Source: Lentinus brumalis (lineage: Eukaryota; Basidiomycota; Agaricomycetes; Polyporales; Polyporaceae). From it: 64,000 nt of DNA. Numbering within the stretch: the first letter of the stretch is position 1; the number at the start of each line of letters is the position of its first letter. A model generated the notes under the pieces. The model did no database searches. It was not told the DNA's origin and saw nothing but the letters and a program-made list of their open reading frames with translations. Both the position numbers and the translations under genes were made by a program. Location of the stretch: contig MARA01000007.1 in the NCBI GenBank assembly GCA_001792895.1, forward strand, positions 806,001 to 870,000, written 5' to 3'. Shown here piece by piece: positions 35,320 to 47,309 of the stretch.

Positions 35320-36485
35320 ATGAGCACCTCACCTCCTACCTCTATACCGACATCAACTCCCTCGACTGTGAACTACACGGTCGATCCTGCGTTGAACCTA
35401 CTCCTCATCGGAACCGTATGGTCGTCTTTCCTGGTCCCCATTGCCATCGCTCTCTTCTTCTTCTCCGACTCTCGGATGCGTCGTCAGCCAATATTCATCT
35501 TGAACACCTGCGCAATCGCCCTCGGACTTGCTGTCGGGGCAATCAACATCTACAACATCGTGAGTGTCTTCCACGTTGCTCAGAGTCATGGCTAACATGG
35601 AGGACCCGTAGACGCGGTCCATCTCTGGCAGAAACGTAGACCCCAGTATCACGACCGTACTTACGGCCCTCTGGTTCCTCACACCCATCAGTGTCCAGGC
35701 CATCTTGCTCTTCAGGGTCGTCGCCGCGTATCCGCCCGCCTTCTGAACTGGAACAGACGATTCCTCATCTACGGCCCGTTCATAGTTCTGCTCATCGCAC
35801 GGCTCATCAACGCCTCCATTTGCGTAGCGAAGATCGCCCAAGGTGTTCATACCCTGGCGAACACCTTTCTGGCATCCCAGCTCGAGTGGGACCTGCCGTA
35901 TCCCAAGGTGGAGTGGTTCCTGCAGCTCTTCTACGACACGTAAGTCCACATCCATCTGCGGGTTCCGAGATATGTATACTGATTCTCTATCCAGTTATGC
36001 TTCGACCCTGTTTATCCTTCGTCTCGGCGAAGGAAGGAAGGTCGAAGCTAGACTGGGCGGAGATGACACTGTCACAACGGACGTCTCTCGGAGTGCGTAG
36101 TCCATCCGATATGAATCCCGCCCTCCGCTGACCCCCGCAACGCACAGACTCGTACGCGGAACGACTTCGGACGCTGTTCTGGATCGCGGTCTCCAACTTC
36201 GTCTTTCCGGTGATGCTCAACATCGCCCAGATCATCTTCATCTTCCGCGACCGCAACTTCATTCACGGAACGTACATCACGATGGTCAACAACTACGTCG
36301 AGATCATCGGCGTCCTGCTGGCAACGCTCTGGTGTTCCGGGACGAAGTGGCAGGGCAGCGATTTCTCTCGGAGAGCATCTGACACTGGTCCGATCGTTTT
36401 CGGACCTTCGGAGTCCATGGGCTCTGTGAAGTTCACGAGTCCTACTTTACTCGAGTCCCATGTACCCACCGCCAGCCAGGTATAA
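35320..36485 (+). CDS. fungal multi-pass membrane protein (copy 2, one-base frame break)
   Basis: Four exons: 35320-35559, 35612-35939, 35995-about 36090 and about 36148-36485. Helices include LLLIGTVWSSFLVPIAIALF, PIFILNTCAIALGLAVGA, TALWFLTPISVQAILLFRVV, YASTLFILRLGEG, FWIAVSNFVFPVMLNIAQII and YVEIIGVLLATLWCSG, about seven in total. After the AAYPPAF segment at 35741-35745 the frame must gain one base (TTCTG where TTCCTG would be expected) to continue as LNWNRRFLIYGPFIVLLIAR. The rest is well preserved and keeps the last helix that copy 1 loses after its stop. Function is unknown; receptor-like topology is plausible. Confidence 0.72.
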
Positions 36486-37799
36486 TGGTCTGATTGAGGG
36501 TGAGAAGCCATCGTTCCGCCGGGATCTGAAACCGCATGGGCGCTGCTTCGAGCGCAAGGTACGAAGTGCACTGACCCTTGCGTGAACGCGGAAGGGGCCA
36601 ATATGATTCTCCGAGAGGAGCTCCTTCCGCTGACGGCCCTCACTGGAAGTCCGAATGACTAGCTTGGGCAGATGAATCCCGCGGGCAGTGCAGACCATGA
36701 GAGTTGAATTATACCCATGGATCTGGCGAACGATGCCAAACGCTTGTTGAGCGGGTTCGTGCCTCACGTATGATGATGAATAAAATTCAGAGCAGAAGAT
36801 GAGATTACATACATTGCGTACATCATCCTGGACTGTGGCCTCGGTGCCCTCCACCCGCACGCTTGGCTGCTGTCTGTCCGCGCCTTCCGTCCTGCTGGCC
36901 GACGCGATCTTGATCGAACGACGATGGCGGATTAGGCTACACGAAACGTCGACTGAGCCGACATACCGTCCGTCAAGAGCAGCTCCGGAAGGCTGGGTTT
37001 GATGATGCCCAGAGAACGTCTTGCTGAAGAACGTGAGCAAGATGCAGAGTGTCGAGGAGTATGTGAGAAACGGTGGCATGAGGATACAATGACGACGTTC
37101 AAGGTCGGGAAAAGGGCTACCTTCGTGTTGCGGGGCGTGGTACAGTACTGCGAGGATGGCCGCCGCAGCTCGAGAGTCCAGATGTTTGTGTAGTATACTG
37201 GATGCGTTGAGTGTCGCCCGATGGGAGACTCGCGATGGCGACTGATTACCGTGGAGATGGTCCATGTACCAGGCCGAGATTCGAGCAATGGTAGCTGAAC
37301 AGTCCGAGCGGGGAGTGCGTTCCGCGAGTGTCGAGGAAGTCTCGGTCGACTCGACAGAACGACAGCCGTCATGACGCCGGAGATCTGCGTAGCGTCGAAT
37401 AGCGGTCTATCGCACGGTCCTGCGTCGCCGTGGTGCTACAGGAAGTGCTCTCGCTGAGTCAACAGCTACGAATGCCGCCGTTCTCCGTCAAATGGGAGAT
37501 GACTAACTCGTTTGTTCGAGCTGTCATGCCGCACGAGGACCCTCACAGTCTTCCGGTTGCACTGCAATGAAGTGGAACCAGTAAGCGCACTCGAGTTTGA
37601 GTTTGAGACCGACGTGGACGGAGGGAAAGAGTGGGAGAACATCGGGAACAAAAAATACAGGACAGGGGACCTCCGATCGTCATGGAAGCGCCCGTAATGG
37701 CTGCCAGCATCCGGAGGAGCCCTTGGCGTTCGATTCGTATACAAGAACGACCACACTTCTCGGTCCTTCCGCCAGATCCAACCATCACCGCAAACTCAC
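36486..37799. other. intergenic with possible membrane-gene relict
   Basis: About 1.3 kb. On the minus strand at 36930-37110, two overlapping frames contain CILLTFFSKTF and SLPELLLTDG, which resemble a late DUF6533 segment split by a frameshift. No other exon of such a gene is convincing. An open frame of about 270 codons on the minus strand here lacks motif or codon support. The promoter of the methyltransferase must lie in the last few hundred bases. Confidence 0.3.
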
Positions 37800-38720
37800 A
37801 TGGAGTGGCAAAGCCCCGACATCGCAAAGAAGTACAAGGCAGGCGAGGCCCTCACCGGCCCCTTCGCGCTGCATCTCATACGCCAATCCGGGCTCGACAA
37901 GGCGGACGGCAGCGAGGAGCTCGTGGTTCTCGACAACGCGTGTGGCACGGGCGTCGTCACGCTCAACATCTACGAGACATTGTCTCCGGCCGCCAAGGCG
38001 AAGCTCGCGGTCCTGTGCGGGGACTTCTCCCCGGGATGGTGAAGAGCGTACAGGAGCGCATCGAGCAGAATGGTTGGACGGGTGCGAGCGCGAAGCTTGT
38101 CGACGCGCAGGTATGTGGGACTCAGGCGGACAGAGGCTAACGCTGACGATGGCGAGCAGAGGATGGACTTACCTTCGAATCACTACACCCACGTCTTCAC
38201 CAACTTCGCCCTCGTTGGCGTTGCCGACCCGCGAGCCCTGCTCGCCGAGTCCTTCCGCGTCCTCCGTCCCTCCGGGGTCCACGCGTTCACGATCTGGAAG
38301 CATGTCGGATGGTTTCCCATCGCTACGGCTGCGGTCGCACGCATTCCCGGGGCTCCGCGGGTACCGCCATTCGAGGAGTTCACCAAATTGTTCTTGAAGG
38401 CGCCTAGAGAAGGCGACAATTGGACCGACATGGCGTTCGTCGAGGAGCAGGTCCGGAATGCCGGCTTTGAGGACGTCCATACCGCCTTGCACAAGAATGC
38501 GACCAAGGCGAAGAGTCCCGAGGAGTACGTAAAGGCTTATGGCGGGATGACGACGACGATGCTGGGAAATGCGTGGAACGAGGAGGAGAAGGCGAGGGTC
38601 AGTCCCTACATCGAGGCAGCCTTGATGGAGGAGCTGAAGAGCAGGTTCGGGGATGGAGAGGTGCCGCTGGACTGGGAGGCATGGTGCATTACTGCGAGGG
38701 TTCCTGCCAGCAAGGCATAG
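37800..38720 (+). CDS. SAM-dependent methyltransferase (one-base frame break)
   Basis: Exon 1 is 37800-38110 and exon 2 is 38160-38720, about 290 aa. LVVLDNACGTGVVTLNIYE carries motif I (DNACGTG), the SAM-binding glycine loop. HYTHVFTNFALVGVADP and SFRVLRPSGVHAFTIWK are motifs II-III of class I small-molecule methyltransferases of the Methyltransf_11/UbiE type. Similar fungal enzymes modify secondary metabolites. At the CCCCGGG at 38029-38035 the frame must gain one base between CGDFSP and GMVKSVQERIEQNGW. Without it the protein would stop after 80 residues. With it the splice phase at 38110/38160 is correct. The break is thus probably a consensus error. The substrate is unknown. Confidence 0.8.
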
Positions 38721-39257
38721 GATGATGATCTTCAGAGCCGACTCGTGATATGGCCGCAAGGTATCTCAAAGATCAGAAACCATTGAGCCGGCGACCCTGT
38801 CCATAAGAATTTTCTGAGAGATGTTGGGATATGGATGAACGTATGTATGATACATACATGCTCGCATTGCAACCCTCATCGCACCCAGTCCTCCTCAGAC
38901 GTTGGATCCGACCTCCATGGCGCCGAGGTCGACCAGCGCGTTTTCGATTCGCAGGAGCACTGACAGGCTTCGCTGAGGTTGGTAGACGATGAGGACGCAG
39001 AGTCATGGTCGACGGCAAAAGGTGAGCACCGTCCGGATGGTGCGCGTCGAACAAAAAATCCAAGAATGGCAATCGAAGCGCCCGTGCGAATTTCGCCTCT
39101 TCGGACCAAGCCACGTAAGTAACAGCCAATGCTTGCACAGGCTACAAGACGCAACGAGTCATAGTCCCCCTTCGGATGTACACTATACATAGCTAGAGTG
39201 GTACGTTGTCGTGTTTTACTTTCTGTCCGCGGACTTCCGACCTAAGTAATCAATCAT
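38721..39257. other. convergent spacer sharing sequence with 62.9 kb
   Basis: No gene is supported. The stretch around 39050-39090 (ATCCAAGAATGGCAA and its surroundings) is similar to 62955-62995, which lies in the same position downstream of DUF6533 copy C. The duplication that made the DUF6533 array therefore extends past the 3' ends of the genes. Confidence 0.4.
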
Positions 39258-40949
39258 TCACACATGCTCCTCTAGAGATCTGCCCATGTCCATGTCATCC
39301 TCAAAGAGCACAGACGGAACTTCAAAAAGACCGGGTGTCAAGCTTCTTGTGAGCGTCGGGGCTCCAAGGCCGCTGGAGGCTCCAGCCGCCTGCGCCCTGG
39401 TAGCAAGCTCACTCAGATCGAGGAGGAAGCGGGAAGTGACTATCGAGGTGAGTCTGCGCCGCGGCAAAAGGTAGTCAGCAATATGCTGCGAGCTGACACG
39501 CAGGTGAGGTACTCACGCATCTCTGACCGGCCCTATGTATTCGATAAGTTCGGCCATGATCGCCCCCATATCCTGCACTCAGTCAGTTCTGCGTGCGTGT
39601 GCCTAGGTTGTGGGGAATGGGACATACGTTTTCCTCGAGTCCCCAGAGCACAGAAGCCATCACGATTGGGAGACTAGAATTCGAAATAGTCAGTAAGGAC
39701 TAAACGAGAGGTAGGTAGGACCGCGCCATTCGGACGGACTCACGCAAAGCACAGGATGCCTTACAGATAATGTGTGAGCTGCGTATGGGGTTTTATGGAC
39801 GCTTGACGTACCGTTCCTCATTAGCACAGATGCCAGCGTGATCGGGCTAGCATGCCAATATGCGCGCAACCTAGGTGTCTTCATCCACGTCATGATGAGG
39901 ACAGCGAGTTCGGACAGTATCATAGCTATCCGAGATATGCGTATCGCTGTACGGCACCCAGAATATGTCAGCCAATAGACCGAGGGCGGCATTGCCAGCT
40001 CATTCGAGCTCAGCAGAGCACTCACTAAATTTGTATCATCAACGCCAGCGAAAAGCGTAAGATGTGCGTCCTGTGCTTACCACGTAATCAACGCGAGTGC
40101 ATTCGTATCCGGGTTCAGTGCTGCTCGACAGCCCACGAACATAGGGAAGACCGTCGCCTCGAGCTCTGACAGTTCATACTGTTGGTAAGTAATTCACCGT
40201 TTTTCAACGACTCGAACATAGCTCAGGATACAGCGCAAGATGGCTTACGATATTTGGGCTGATGGAGACTTCATTCGAAAGGAAGATTATGACCGCCAAG
40301 AGGCACTTGCCCCCAGAGAGGGCGTAGGCTCTGAGAGCCAGGAAGACTGGAGCGTCAAGCTGTCAGGGCCGCATGCAGAGACCCCTTGATGTAAAGCTCA
40401 ACTCACCTGCACCGCCAGTATACGCGACGAGCCGCATGATAATGTCTGCATGGAGCATGACATTGCAGCTGAGCCGGTATGTCAGTAGCCGTAGATTCCA
40501 CCATAGGAGTCACCACAAGCGAGAGATCTCACCTCTGTAGATAGTGTGAGTTCTGGACAGCGAGCGTGCTGCAGGAAAGCGGGGCTCACCTCAGTCTCTG
40601 TTTGATACCACACGGCTAGGTCGACGATGGCGATTGCGAGCCAGCCGTACCGAATGATGACATACAGGACACCGAGCAAGTTTGGCCTCCTGCCCCAGAT
40701 GTAGGGAATCTCGCGAGGCAGGTTCAGGCAACAGTCGTACAACAACAATGCTGCGTTACAACTTGTCAGCAATCGCAGAACTTATTCGGAAACACGCAGA
40801 GTAGCGTACATATAATTGCGAATGAGACGAGCTTGAGGTCGTAGCTGACAAGACCGTGAGCGTCCAACAGAAGAACTATGACCGCCTGAAGCTTACGCCA
40901 GCGTCGCATTCAGAATCGACGTGACATCGGTTACGGTATCCGCAGACAT
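39258..40949 (-). CDS. DUF6533 multi-pass membrane protein (array copy A)
   Basis: The start is MSADTVTDVTSILNATL at 40949. Visible exons are YDLKLVSFAII near 40830, then ALLLYDCCLNLPREIPYIWG and YVIIRYGWLAIAIVDL at 40750-40600. The CNVMLHADIIMRLVAYTGG segment lies at 40475-40410 and APVFLALRAYALSGGKCLL with LSNEVSISP at 40355-40250. ELSELEATVFPMFVGC is near 40170, IAIRISRIAMILSELAVLIM with a following LASVLMRNG at 39950-39810, and the tail TSIVTSRFLLDLSELATRAQ ends in a Glu/Asp-rich stretch at 39258. It is the complete member of a local tandem array. Exon borders were not all verified. Function is unknown; it is expected to be a seven-helix plasma-membrane protein. Confidence 0.72.
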
Positions 40950-42006
40950 GTCAATTTGTTGGGAGCGTCGTCAAGGCGGGTAAGTCGTCGTTCAGCGGAG
41001 GAGGGTGACGAGATGGGGAAACATTGTCTTGCTCTCGTATCTATACCTCTCCCAGTGGAGCGCCAGGAGCTCATCATCGGGTGGCGCTCCAATCTTGGAT
41101 GCCGCACAGCAGCACGCTGCAATATCATGATGTGAGCCACCCCGGATACCCGAACAAAACCTTATGTACAATGTCCGAGGGAGGATGACTTCCAATTGGT
41201 CTTGCAGAAGAACCCCACAAAGGTGCAGAACGCCGAACGCCTCTCGTCCAAGATTCATCAGTCCAAATCGTCCTCGAAGCGCATTGACGGGACTTCCGAC
41301 AGGTTGGCTGAATTGTAGCCGGTGAGCGTCGGGTCTCCCAAGCTCAGGGGACCATTGGCTGTTGCCTCGGCCCTTGAAGCAAGCTCAGCCAGGTCTAGAA
41401 GGAAGCGTGAGGTGACAATTGAGGTGACGCTGGGGAGAAGGAAGTATTTAACGAATATTCGACGGGTCGCACAAGAACTCATATGCTCACGCATCTCTGA
41501 TCTGCCCGATGTATTCCACAAGCTCAATAACCATTTGCTGCGAAGCCTGCGGGTATCGGTTAGCCTATAGAGCTCTGTATAATCAGCGGTGAGACATACG
41601 CGTTCTTCGAGTGCCCAGCCAACAGAAGTCATTACGATGGGTAGACTACAATGCGATTACTCGTCAGCGAGTTCTGTAACGACGGGTAGTAAGATCCAGC
41701 CGCGAGGGACTAACGCAAAGCACAGGATACCTTCAAAAATCGAAGAATTCGGATCAGCTGCGAAGGCGTTCGAATTGAACCTTGGCGTACCGTTCCTCAA
41801 TAGCACAGTCGCGAGCGTAACAGGCCTGGTCTTCCCAAAAGCGTGCACCCGAGGTATCTTCATCCACGTCATGATGACAACAGTGAGCTCAGACAGAATC
41901 ATTGCTGTGCGTGAGACGCGTATTGCTGCATAGTACCCAGAAGACGTCAGCCTATCCAAGGTGCATTGCGCGCTCATTCGAGCTCAGCGAAGCACTCACT
42001 GATTAG

Positions 42007-42014
42007 GTGTATCA
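42007..42014. repeat. target site duplication, left, of KDZ element
   Basis: GTGTATCA is repeated exactly at 59328-59335. An 8-bp duplication agrees with what is reported for Zisupton/KDZ elements. The gene sequence resumes on the far side in register with paralogue copy A. Confidence 0.75.
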
Positions 42015-42022
42015 GAGCAGCT

Positions 42023-42041
42023 TCAGTACGCTGGATGCATC
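42023..42041 (+). repeat. terminal inverted repeat core, left end of KDZ element
   Basis: TCAGTACGCTGGATGCATC here faces its inverse at 59301-59319 with a single mismatch. Two more GATGCAT copies follow at 42067-42073 and 42093-42100. These are candidate transposase-binding sites. Confidence 0.7.
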
Positions 42042-42269
42042 CGTTTCGAAGGCACACCGACCGCCGGATGCATTTCCATTTTAGGCAAGTTCGATGCATC
42101 GCAGGTTAGTATAGATACATAAGTTCGTACAGTCAATATTCCGAGCATATCGAAACAATGGAACAAACGCGAAGTAGCATCAGCACAATGACATGTGCAA
42201 TGTAGCAGATGGGTGCGTATCCATGTAAGTGGGAGTGGCAGCAGACATAGGTTACCGGCAAGAAGTGCA

Positions 42270-42760
42270 GTGGCCAAAGTCAGTCAATGGAGGGGAGAAG
42301 CGCGATCGAGAACAATCAGCATGATGATGTGATCGTCACAGCGAAAAGAACATACCTTCCGGCGTGCTACCCAGATCGGCACGCTAACTACAGCACCAAA
42401 GCCCGCGAACGATCGCGGCCGCAGCGCGAAGCCTACTTACGTTGTGACGTACTCAGAATAGCCTTCGGTGTATGTTGAGGGGTGCAGTCTGCGGACTCCA
42501 ACACGACCTTGTCAGCGAACAGCACTGGAAGCGGAACAATGGTGGTCACGTACCTGGCATATGCAAGGATCACGAATCGATCTGCCCACATGTGCGCCTA
42601 TGAGTTGTTAGTCACTTACCGCATCACATGTGTAAAGCGACCCGAGATATAGTAACCTAGTTCGCGTGCAATCCGCTCCTCAAGCGTTATGTATGGTTGA
42701 TCATCGTGCGTCGTATGTATTGTAGATGTCGAACCAACATTACGATCTGTCGTATCAAAG
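42270..42760 (-). CDS. possible small cargo gene near left end (uncertain)
   Basis: The minus strand has coding-like pieces: PYITLEERIARELGYYISGR at 42700-42620, then MWADRFVILAYAR near 42595-42555, a stretch near 42515-42470 and GAVVSVPIWVARR near 42400-42350. Possible introns start GTAAGT and GTACGT, but one would be only 22 nt and the phases do not all agree. The first piece resembles YGLTFEERLAKEF in the cargo gene at 48.7 kb. It could be a diverged paralogue or a relict. I do not recognise a function. Confidence 0.3.
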
Positions 42761-43246
42761 AAGGGCGGAGAAACAAGATGACGTGCCCTCCGATCAACAG
42801 AGAAGCACGAAGGGGAGAAGTCGAACGGGCGTAGCCAAGCACGGAAGGGGCTAGTCAAAGCGGCGAAGACTGAGCACGGATAGGACAAGGCCCAAGGCGA
42901 CCGAGGAAATGATAATAAGAAAAGACACGAACGAGAAGGAAGACATGCAGGGGTTGGGCCGCGGCAAAATGCAGTAACGTAAGTGTAATTCACGGACGAG
43001 GTCAAACGAGGTGTAATGACCCACAAGCCAGTACGACAGAGAGTCACCGCACGGCCTCTGCCGAGAAAGGGAGGTAGGACGAGGACACGAATGACGGAAC
43101 GAGTAAGGATCAAAGGAGCGTGAAAATGGAGCATGACCATATACGAAAGAACGCGGAAAGACGCGACGGGGGTGGATACCTCGGCTTCGTTGCAGCCGCC
43201 AGTATATGGGGAAGGAGAGGAGGGAAAACAAAGGAAGGGACAGAAC

Positions 43247-46200
43247 TCAACGACGCACCACCTCCTTGCCTTTCCGGCTGGATTTGAGAACCACCAAGTC
43301 CTCCTTCTTTACGCCTGAACCCTTGCCCAACCCCTCCACGGTCTCCTCGTTCGCAGGCCACAACCTCTCCTCCGCGTGGGCGACGGCCTTGCCAAAGTCG
43401 AGGCAGCGTTCGACGTCTGGAAGACGCACGAGTACGGTGTGATGTTCGCCTTCGGACACATACAAGGAATCGTCGATGTCATGTTCAACCCACATAGTGG
43501 AGACGAAGTTCCAGACGAGGATCCGATTGACGTGGTGGTCATCCAAAGCAACCTGCACTGGGCGTCGACGACCAAGTCGGAGCATTGTCTCACCGCTGTT
43601 CATGGACAGGAGGACATGTCGCGGTCGTCCGATGACCTGTGAGTACACGCGTGTTATGGTCAGGCGTCGCCGTCGGCCCATCATACAGTCATGCCTACTC
43701 ACCTCCGTCCAGATGAACACGGTGCAATACCACGCCTTCACATTGTCGAAGTCGTGCGTCCAAGGCTGCCTGACCGCGGCTTCAACAGACTTTTCGACGT
43801 ACATGCTGGTGGCATCGCCCGCGAAGTCTTGCTCCTCGTAGTCGCCGTCATCTGCATAGCTGTCACTCGCACTGTCGCCTTCATCGGCCACCTTCCCGGG
43901 GATGTTGCGCTCCGAACCCGCCACATGGTCGTCCTCGGCATCTTCTTTGAACAGATCCGAGTACTGCGACATGTTCTCGTCCATTCCCAGCTTGCCTCCT
44001 TCTTCGCCCTCTTCTTCAACAAGAGCGTCCTCCTCCTCGGCATCCGAGGTCTCTCGTGCAGCTGGCGCGTTCTCCTCGAAGTGAGTGTCCTCCTCATCCG
44101 TGTTTGCACGCTCATAGCCCACAAATGTGCAGCAGCGCGCGCGACATGTGACATCGTATGGCAACTGCACTGGAGCGAGTTCCGCTTCACTGACGATGTG
44201 GTGGATAGCGTGCATGCGAGGGGGCGGGGAGACACTGGTACGTCGGGGGGGGAGTCGTTGCAGTGGTGGGGCTGGACACCGTTCCGACGGTCACCCGAGG
44301 AATGAGAGAGGCGTGCATCCTCGTCGTCCGAGTGGTCCGATATCTCCTCGAGGGGCGGCAGCTCATCGTCTTCGTCATCGTTGGAAATGTCGCATGCCCT
44401 TCTGGTCAGTGAAGTCGGCTGGATGGGATCCTCTGCGGTGACGAAGTAGGGCGGTTCGTGATTCTCCTTGTTGCTAGACTGCAGAGACGACTCACGGGGT
44501 GCCGGTTCGGGGTCCGAAGTGGCGTAGGGGATCGACATGTCGCTCGAATGTTCCTCGCTGAAGTCCGATGGCGGCAGTGGAGAAGAGGGGAGACGGGAAC
44601 GGGTAGGAGCGCGCGAGGGGTCTTGAATGGCGACACCATTGTTGCTGCGCCCGCCGGCAGCCTTCGCGACTGCCTGGGGGGCCCCTTGTGCGGTCGCCCT
44701 GCCGCGTGCCGTCTTGTGGAGCGTGCGTGTGATCGCGGGGGGCGTCGGGACAGTGGGAGATAGCGTGCCAACAGCGGAAGAAGGTGCCGTAGGCGGAGGC
44801 AATGGTTTCGCAAGGGCGGGCGCAGGAGACGCGGAAGGGGTTGCAGAGATGACGGGCATTGGTGCTTGAACGGTGGCCGGGGCGCCGTCCTGCCCGAGCG
44901 CCTCAGCGACTCTCGGAGTGGACTTGGGGGGGCGAGCAGATCTCCGCACGGGACGTGGTTGTATGCGCTTCTTGGGTGCAGGCATGGCCTTGGCTTCACC
45001 CGATATGTCGTCGAGCATGGGCTCTGTTGCCTCCTTCTTGACTTGGGCTTGATCAGCCACACGAGGTTTTGTTTTGGGAGGGGCGTCGTCATCGGAACTG
45101 ATGGAGATGACGTCGTCCGGGGTAGGCTGACGAGGACGCTTCGTTGCTGAGCGTCGAGGCTGGTATCAGCGACAAGAGACCTCCGTAAGTCTCTCGTGCC
45201 TTCTTCTAGATGGATTATCTCTCACCTGAGTGCTCGGAGGAGGATTGTCCGAGTCCCACGCCATGGTATCATCTGCGGGGGCTCGGTTGGCTTGTTCAGG
45301 AGTTGCCTGTGATAGTTATGAGCGCGATGCTATCCACGGATGTGCAACAACACACGTACCTTGACCAGGACACGACCCGGATCACGCTCCGCGCTCTTGG
45401 CGTCTTGACCCGCCCGCTTGACCGGCGTCGTCGGCACCGGGTTGCGGCGGTGGGCCAAGTCCAACGGGAACGGACGCACTTTGCGAACCTTGGAGCTCGG
45501 TGTGGGCGTGGCAACCGGGGGCGATGAGCTCGACTTGGCTGCCAGTTCGGCGAAGGACGTCTATGAGACGTCAGTTAACCGTTCCCTGCTTGAGTTCATG
45601 TCAGTCGACTCACCTTCGGTTGCGTTTCTGAAGCATCGGAACACTCATGTCGCCCGAGCCGTTGAGCCTGCATCACAGTCAGCGAACCGCTACAAGCCGT
45701 AACTACGTTACGTACAGCTTGGTCTTGCAATCTAGCCGCCTGCCTGATGCGGTTCGACGCCTGCGAACACGTGTCAGCCTTAACATGAAGGCAGTGCAAG
45801 GTTAATACATACTTCGCTTGGAGCCGTTGCTGTCTGCGTGGTTGACTTCGTATCATTTTGGGATGCCGCTGTTCGCTCAGCCGTTCGAGAACCGTCACTG
45901 GGGCTGGTTTCCGCGTCCCACTGCGCCTGCAACTTCAAGGCGACATGACGGTCATGCTCGAGTTGTGCCTGCGAAGTAGTCGTCCGGGTTGATGAACCCG
46001 AGGACGGATTCACGACGGGCAAGCGATCCAGGGTGATTCGGGATGACGAGGGCTGACGAGGGAGTTAGCCGTGTCCATCGGCTCACCATGGAGGATAACA
46101 CTTACCTGTGGGGATGGAGTACGATCCCAAAGGTTCTCGTCATCCTTGAGAGCCAGCTTCCTCGCGTTCTCGGCAACCTTGGCGGCCAGGGCGGCGGCGG

Positions 46201-46757
46201 CGGCGGTCTCGACAGCATGAAGTTGCTTCTCGACGTTGTCGGGGTCCTTCTCGGATTCTCGTTTGGCGGCATTGGCCTCACGAGCTTTTTGCGCCGCCTC
46301 GCGAGTGGTTTCATCAGCCGTGCGCTGCCGCTCGATCACGGCGACCTGGGATGGGGGCACAGGGGGCTGGTCCGTGACGACCTTAAAGTACTTGCACCCA
46401 ACTTTCTGGCCGTCGGGCTTGGTGATAGTGTGCGTGCACTTGGGGGAAGATATCGTGTCACAACACGGACAACTTCACGCATGCGATGGGATCGAAGCTG
46501 ACCTTGTGAAACCACTTCCCGGCGAACCGTCGGTCGAAACCAAGACTGGTGACCACAGTGCCCGGACTGTGACACTCAGGACACGTCTTCAGGTCTGCCG
46601 GCTTGCGCAAGAAGGCCCCCTTGCGGCATTTGGCACGCAGGGCGTCCGAGTACTTCCCGCCTGAGGAGGTCTTATTGACCTCACGAGCTTCTCGCTTGCG
46701 TCGAACGGGCGCGTTTTTGGTACCGGCAACCTTCTTGGCTGGGATGGCTGCAGGCAT
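43247..46757 (-). CDS. 985-aa cargo protein with GRF-like zinc finger
   Basis: Ten exons fit: 46757-46503, 46438-46106, 46052-45813, 45760-45716, 45667-45614, 45560-45360, 45306-45226, 45138-44242, 44164-43703 and 43636-43247. Every exon length is a multiple of three and all nine introns are phase 0, which strongly supports the model. Residues 50-105 resemble a GRF-type zinc finger: CPEC at 59-62, GKWFHKC ending at Cys86, Cys100 followed by KYFKVV. GRF fingers bind single-stranded nucleic acid. Residues about 110-165 form an Ala/Lys/Glu helix. DDVISISSDDD at about 411-421 looks like a SUMO-interaction motif. A long acidic, disordered middle follows, and then a conserved-looking C-terminal 200 residues (AWYCTVFIW, HVNRILVWNF) of no known family. 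It is probably nuclear; its role in transposition is a guess. Confidence 0.78.
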
Positions 46758-47309
46758 GGCGATGCAAAGATGAACGACAGTGAGGAAGGAATGGGCGGGT
46801 CACGATCGTGGATCGTGGGCGAGGTAGAGGACGGAGATGAGAAGAGCAGAGGGGAGGCTCGACACCAAAAAAATGAGTGCACACTCCGGCGCAATTTTTT
46901 GGTGCCCGGCATGAGCACATTTTTACGGCGAGTCGCGGGCTCGTACGACGGGCCGATGGGGATCGCGTGTGACTGCGTCCGAGTCCCGTCCGATGTCCCT
47001 AACTTGCATGCCGCGGAAAAGTGTCCCTTGATCGCAATCTGGACCAAAGACGTGCGACGTGCCCGCCAATAAGGCGGCCATGGGGAGCGGAGCTCAGTCG
47101 AGCGGACCTTCCACGGATGAAACCACGTAGAGGGCATGAGAGTTGCAAAGTGGGTCGCAGGACGATAGAAACATTTGGGGAACATGAGGAGAGGGGAGTG
47201 AGCCGACGGAACACGGGGCATCTGCACGACAATACATGATATGACCCGCAAGTAAAGCCGATATTCTACAGTAACCACACTGTGCTGAGTGCACCTGCGC
47301 CAAGCGAAG

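Noticed and set aside
37038..37110. LTFFSKTF / SLPELLLTDG as a functional DUF6533 exon
   Set aside because: The two halves are in different frames and no signature exon is nearby; at most a relict.
36447..37265. Minus-strand open frame of 272 codons
   Set aside because: Composition is arbitrary, it overlaps the 3' end of membrane protein 2 on the other strand, and only a short piece recalls a DUF6533 relict.
42840..43231. Minus-strand open frames upstream of the left-end cargo fragment
   Set aside because: Low-complexity Arg/Ser/Phe translation without conserved blocks; cannot be linked to the coding-like pieces with valid splice sites.
43738..44241. Continuation of the big exon of the 985-aa gene in its original frame
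   Set aside because: Turns into Arg/Thr-rich nonsense; a GTACCA donor at 44241 and a CAG acceptor at 44165 restore a sensible acidic frame in phase.
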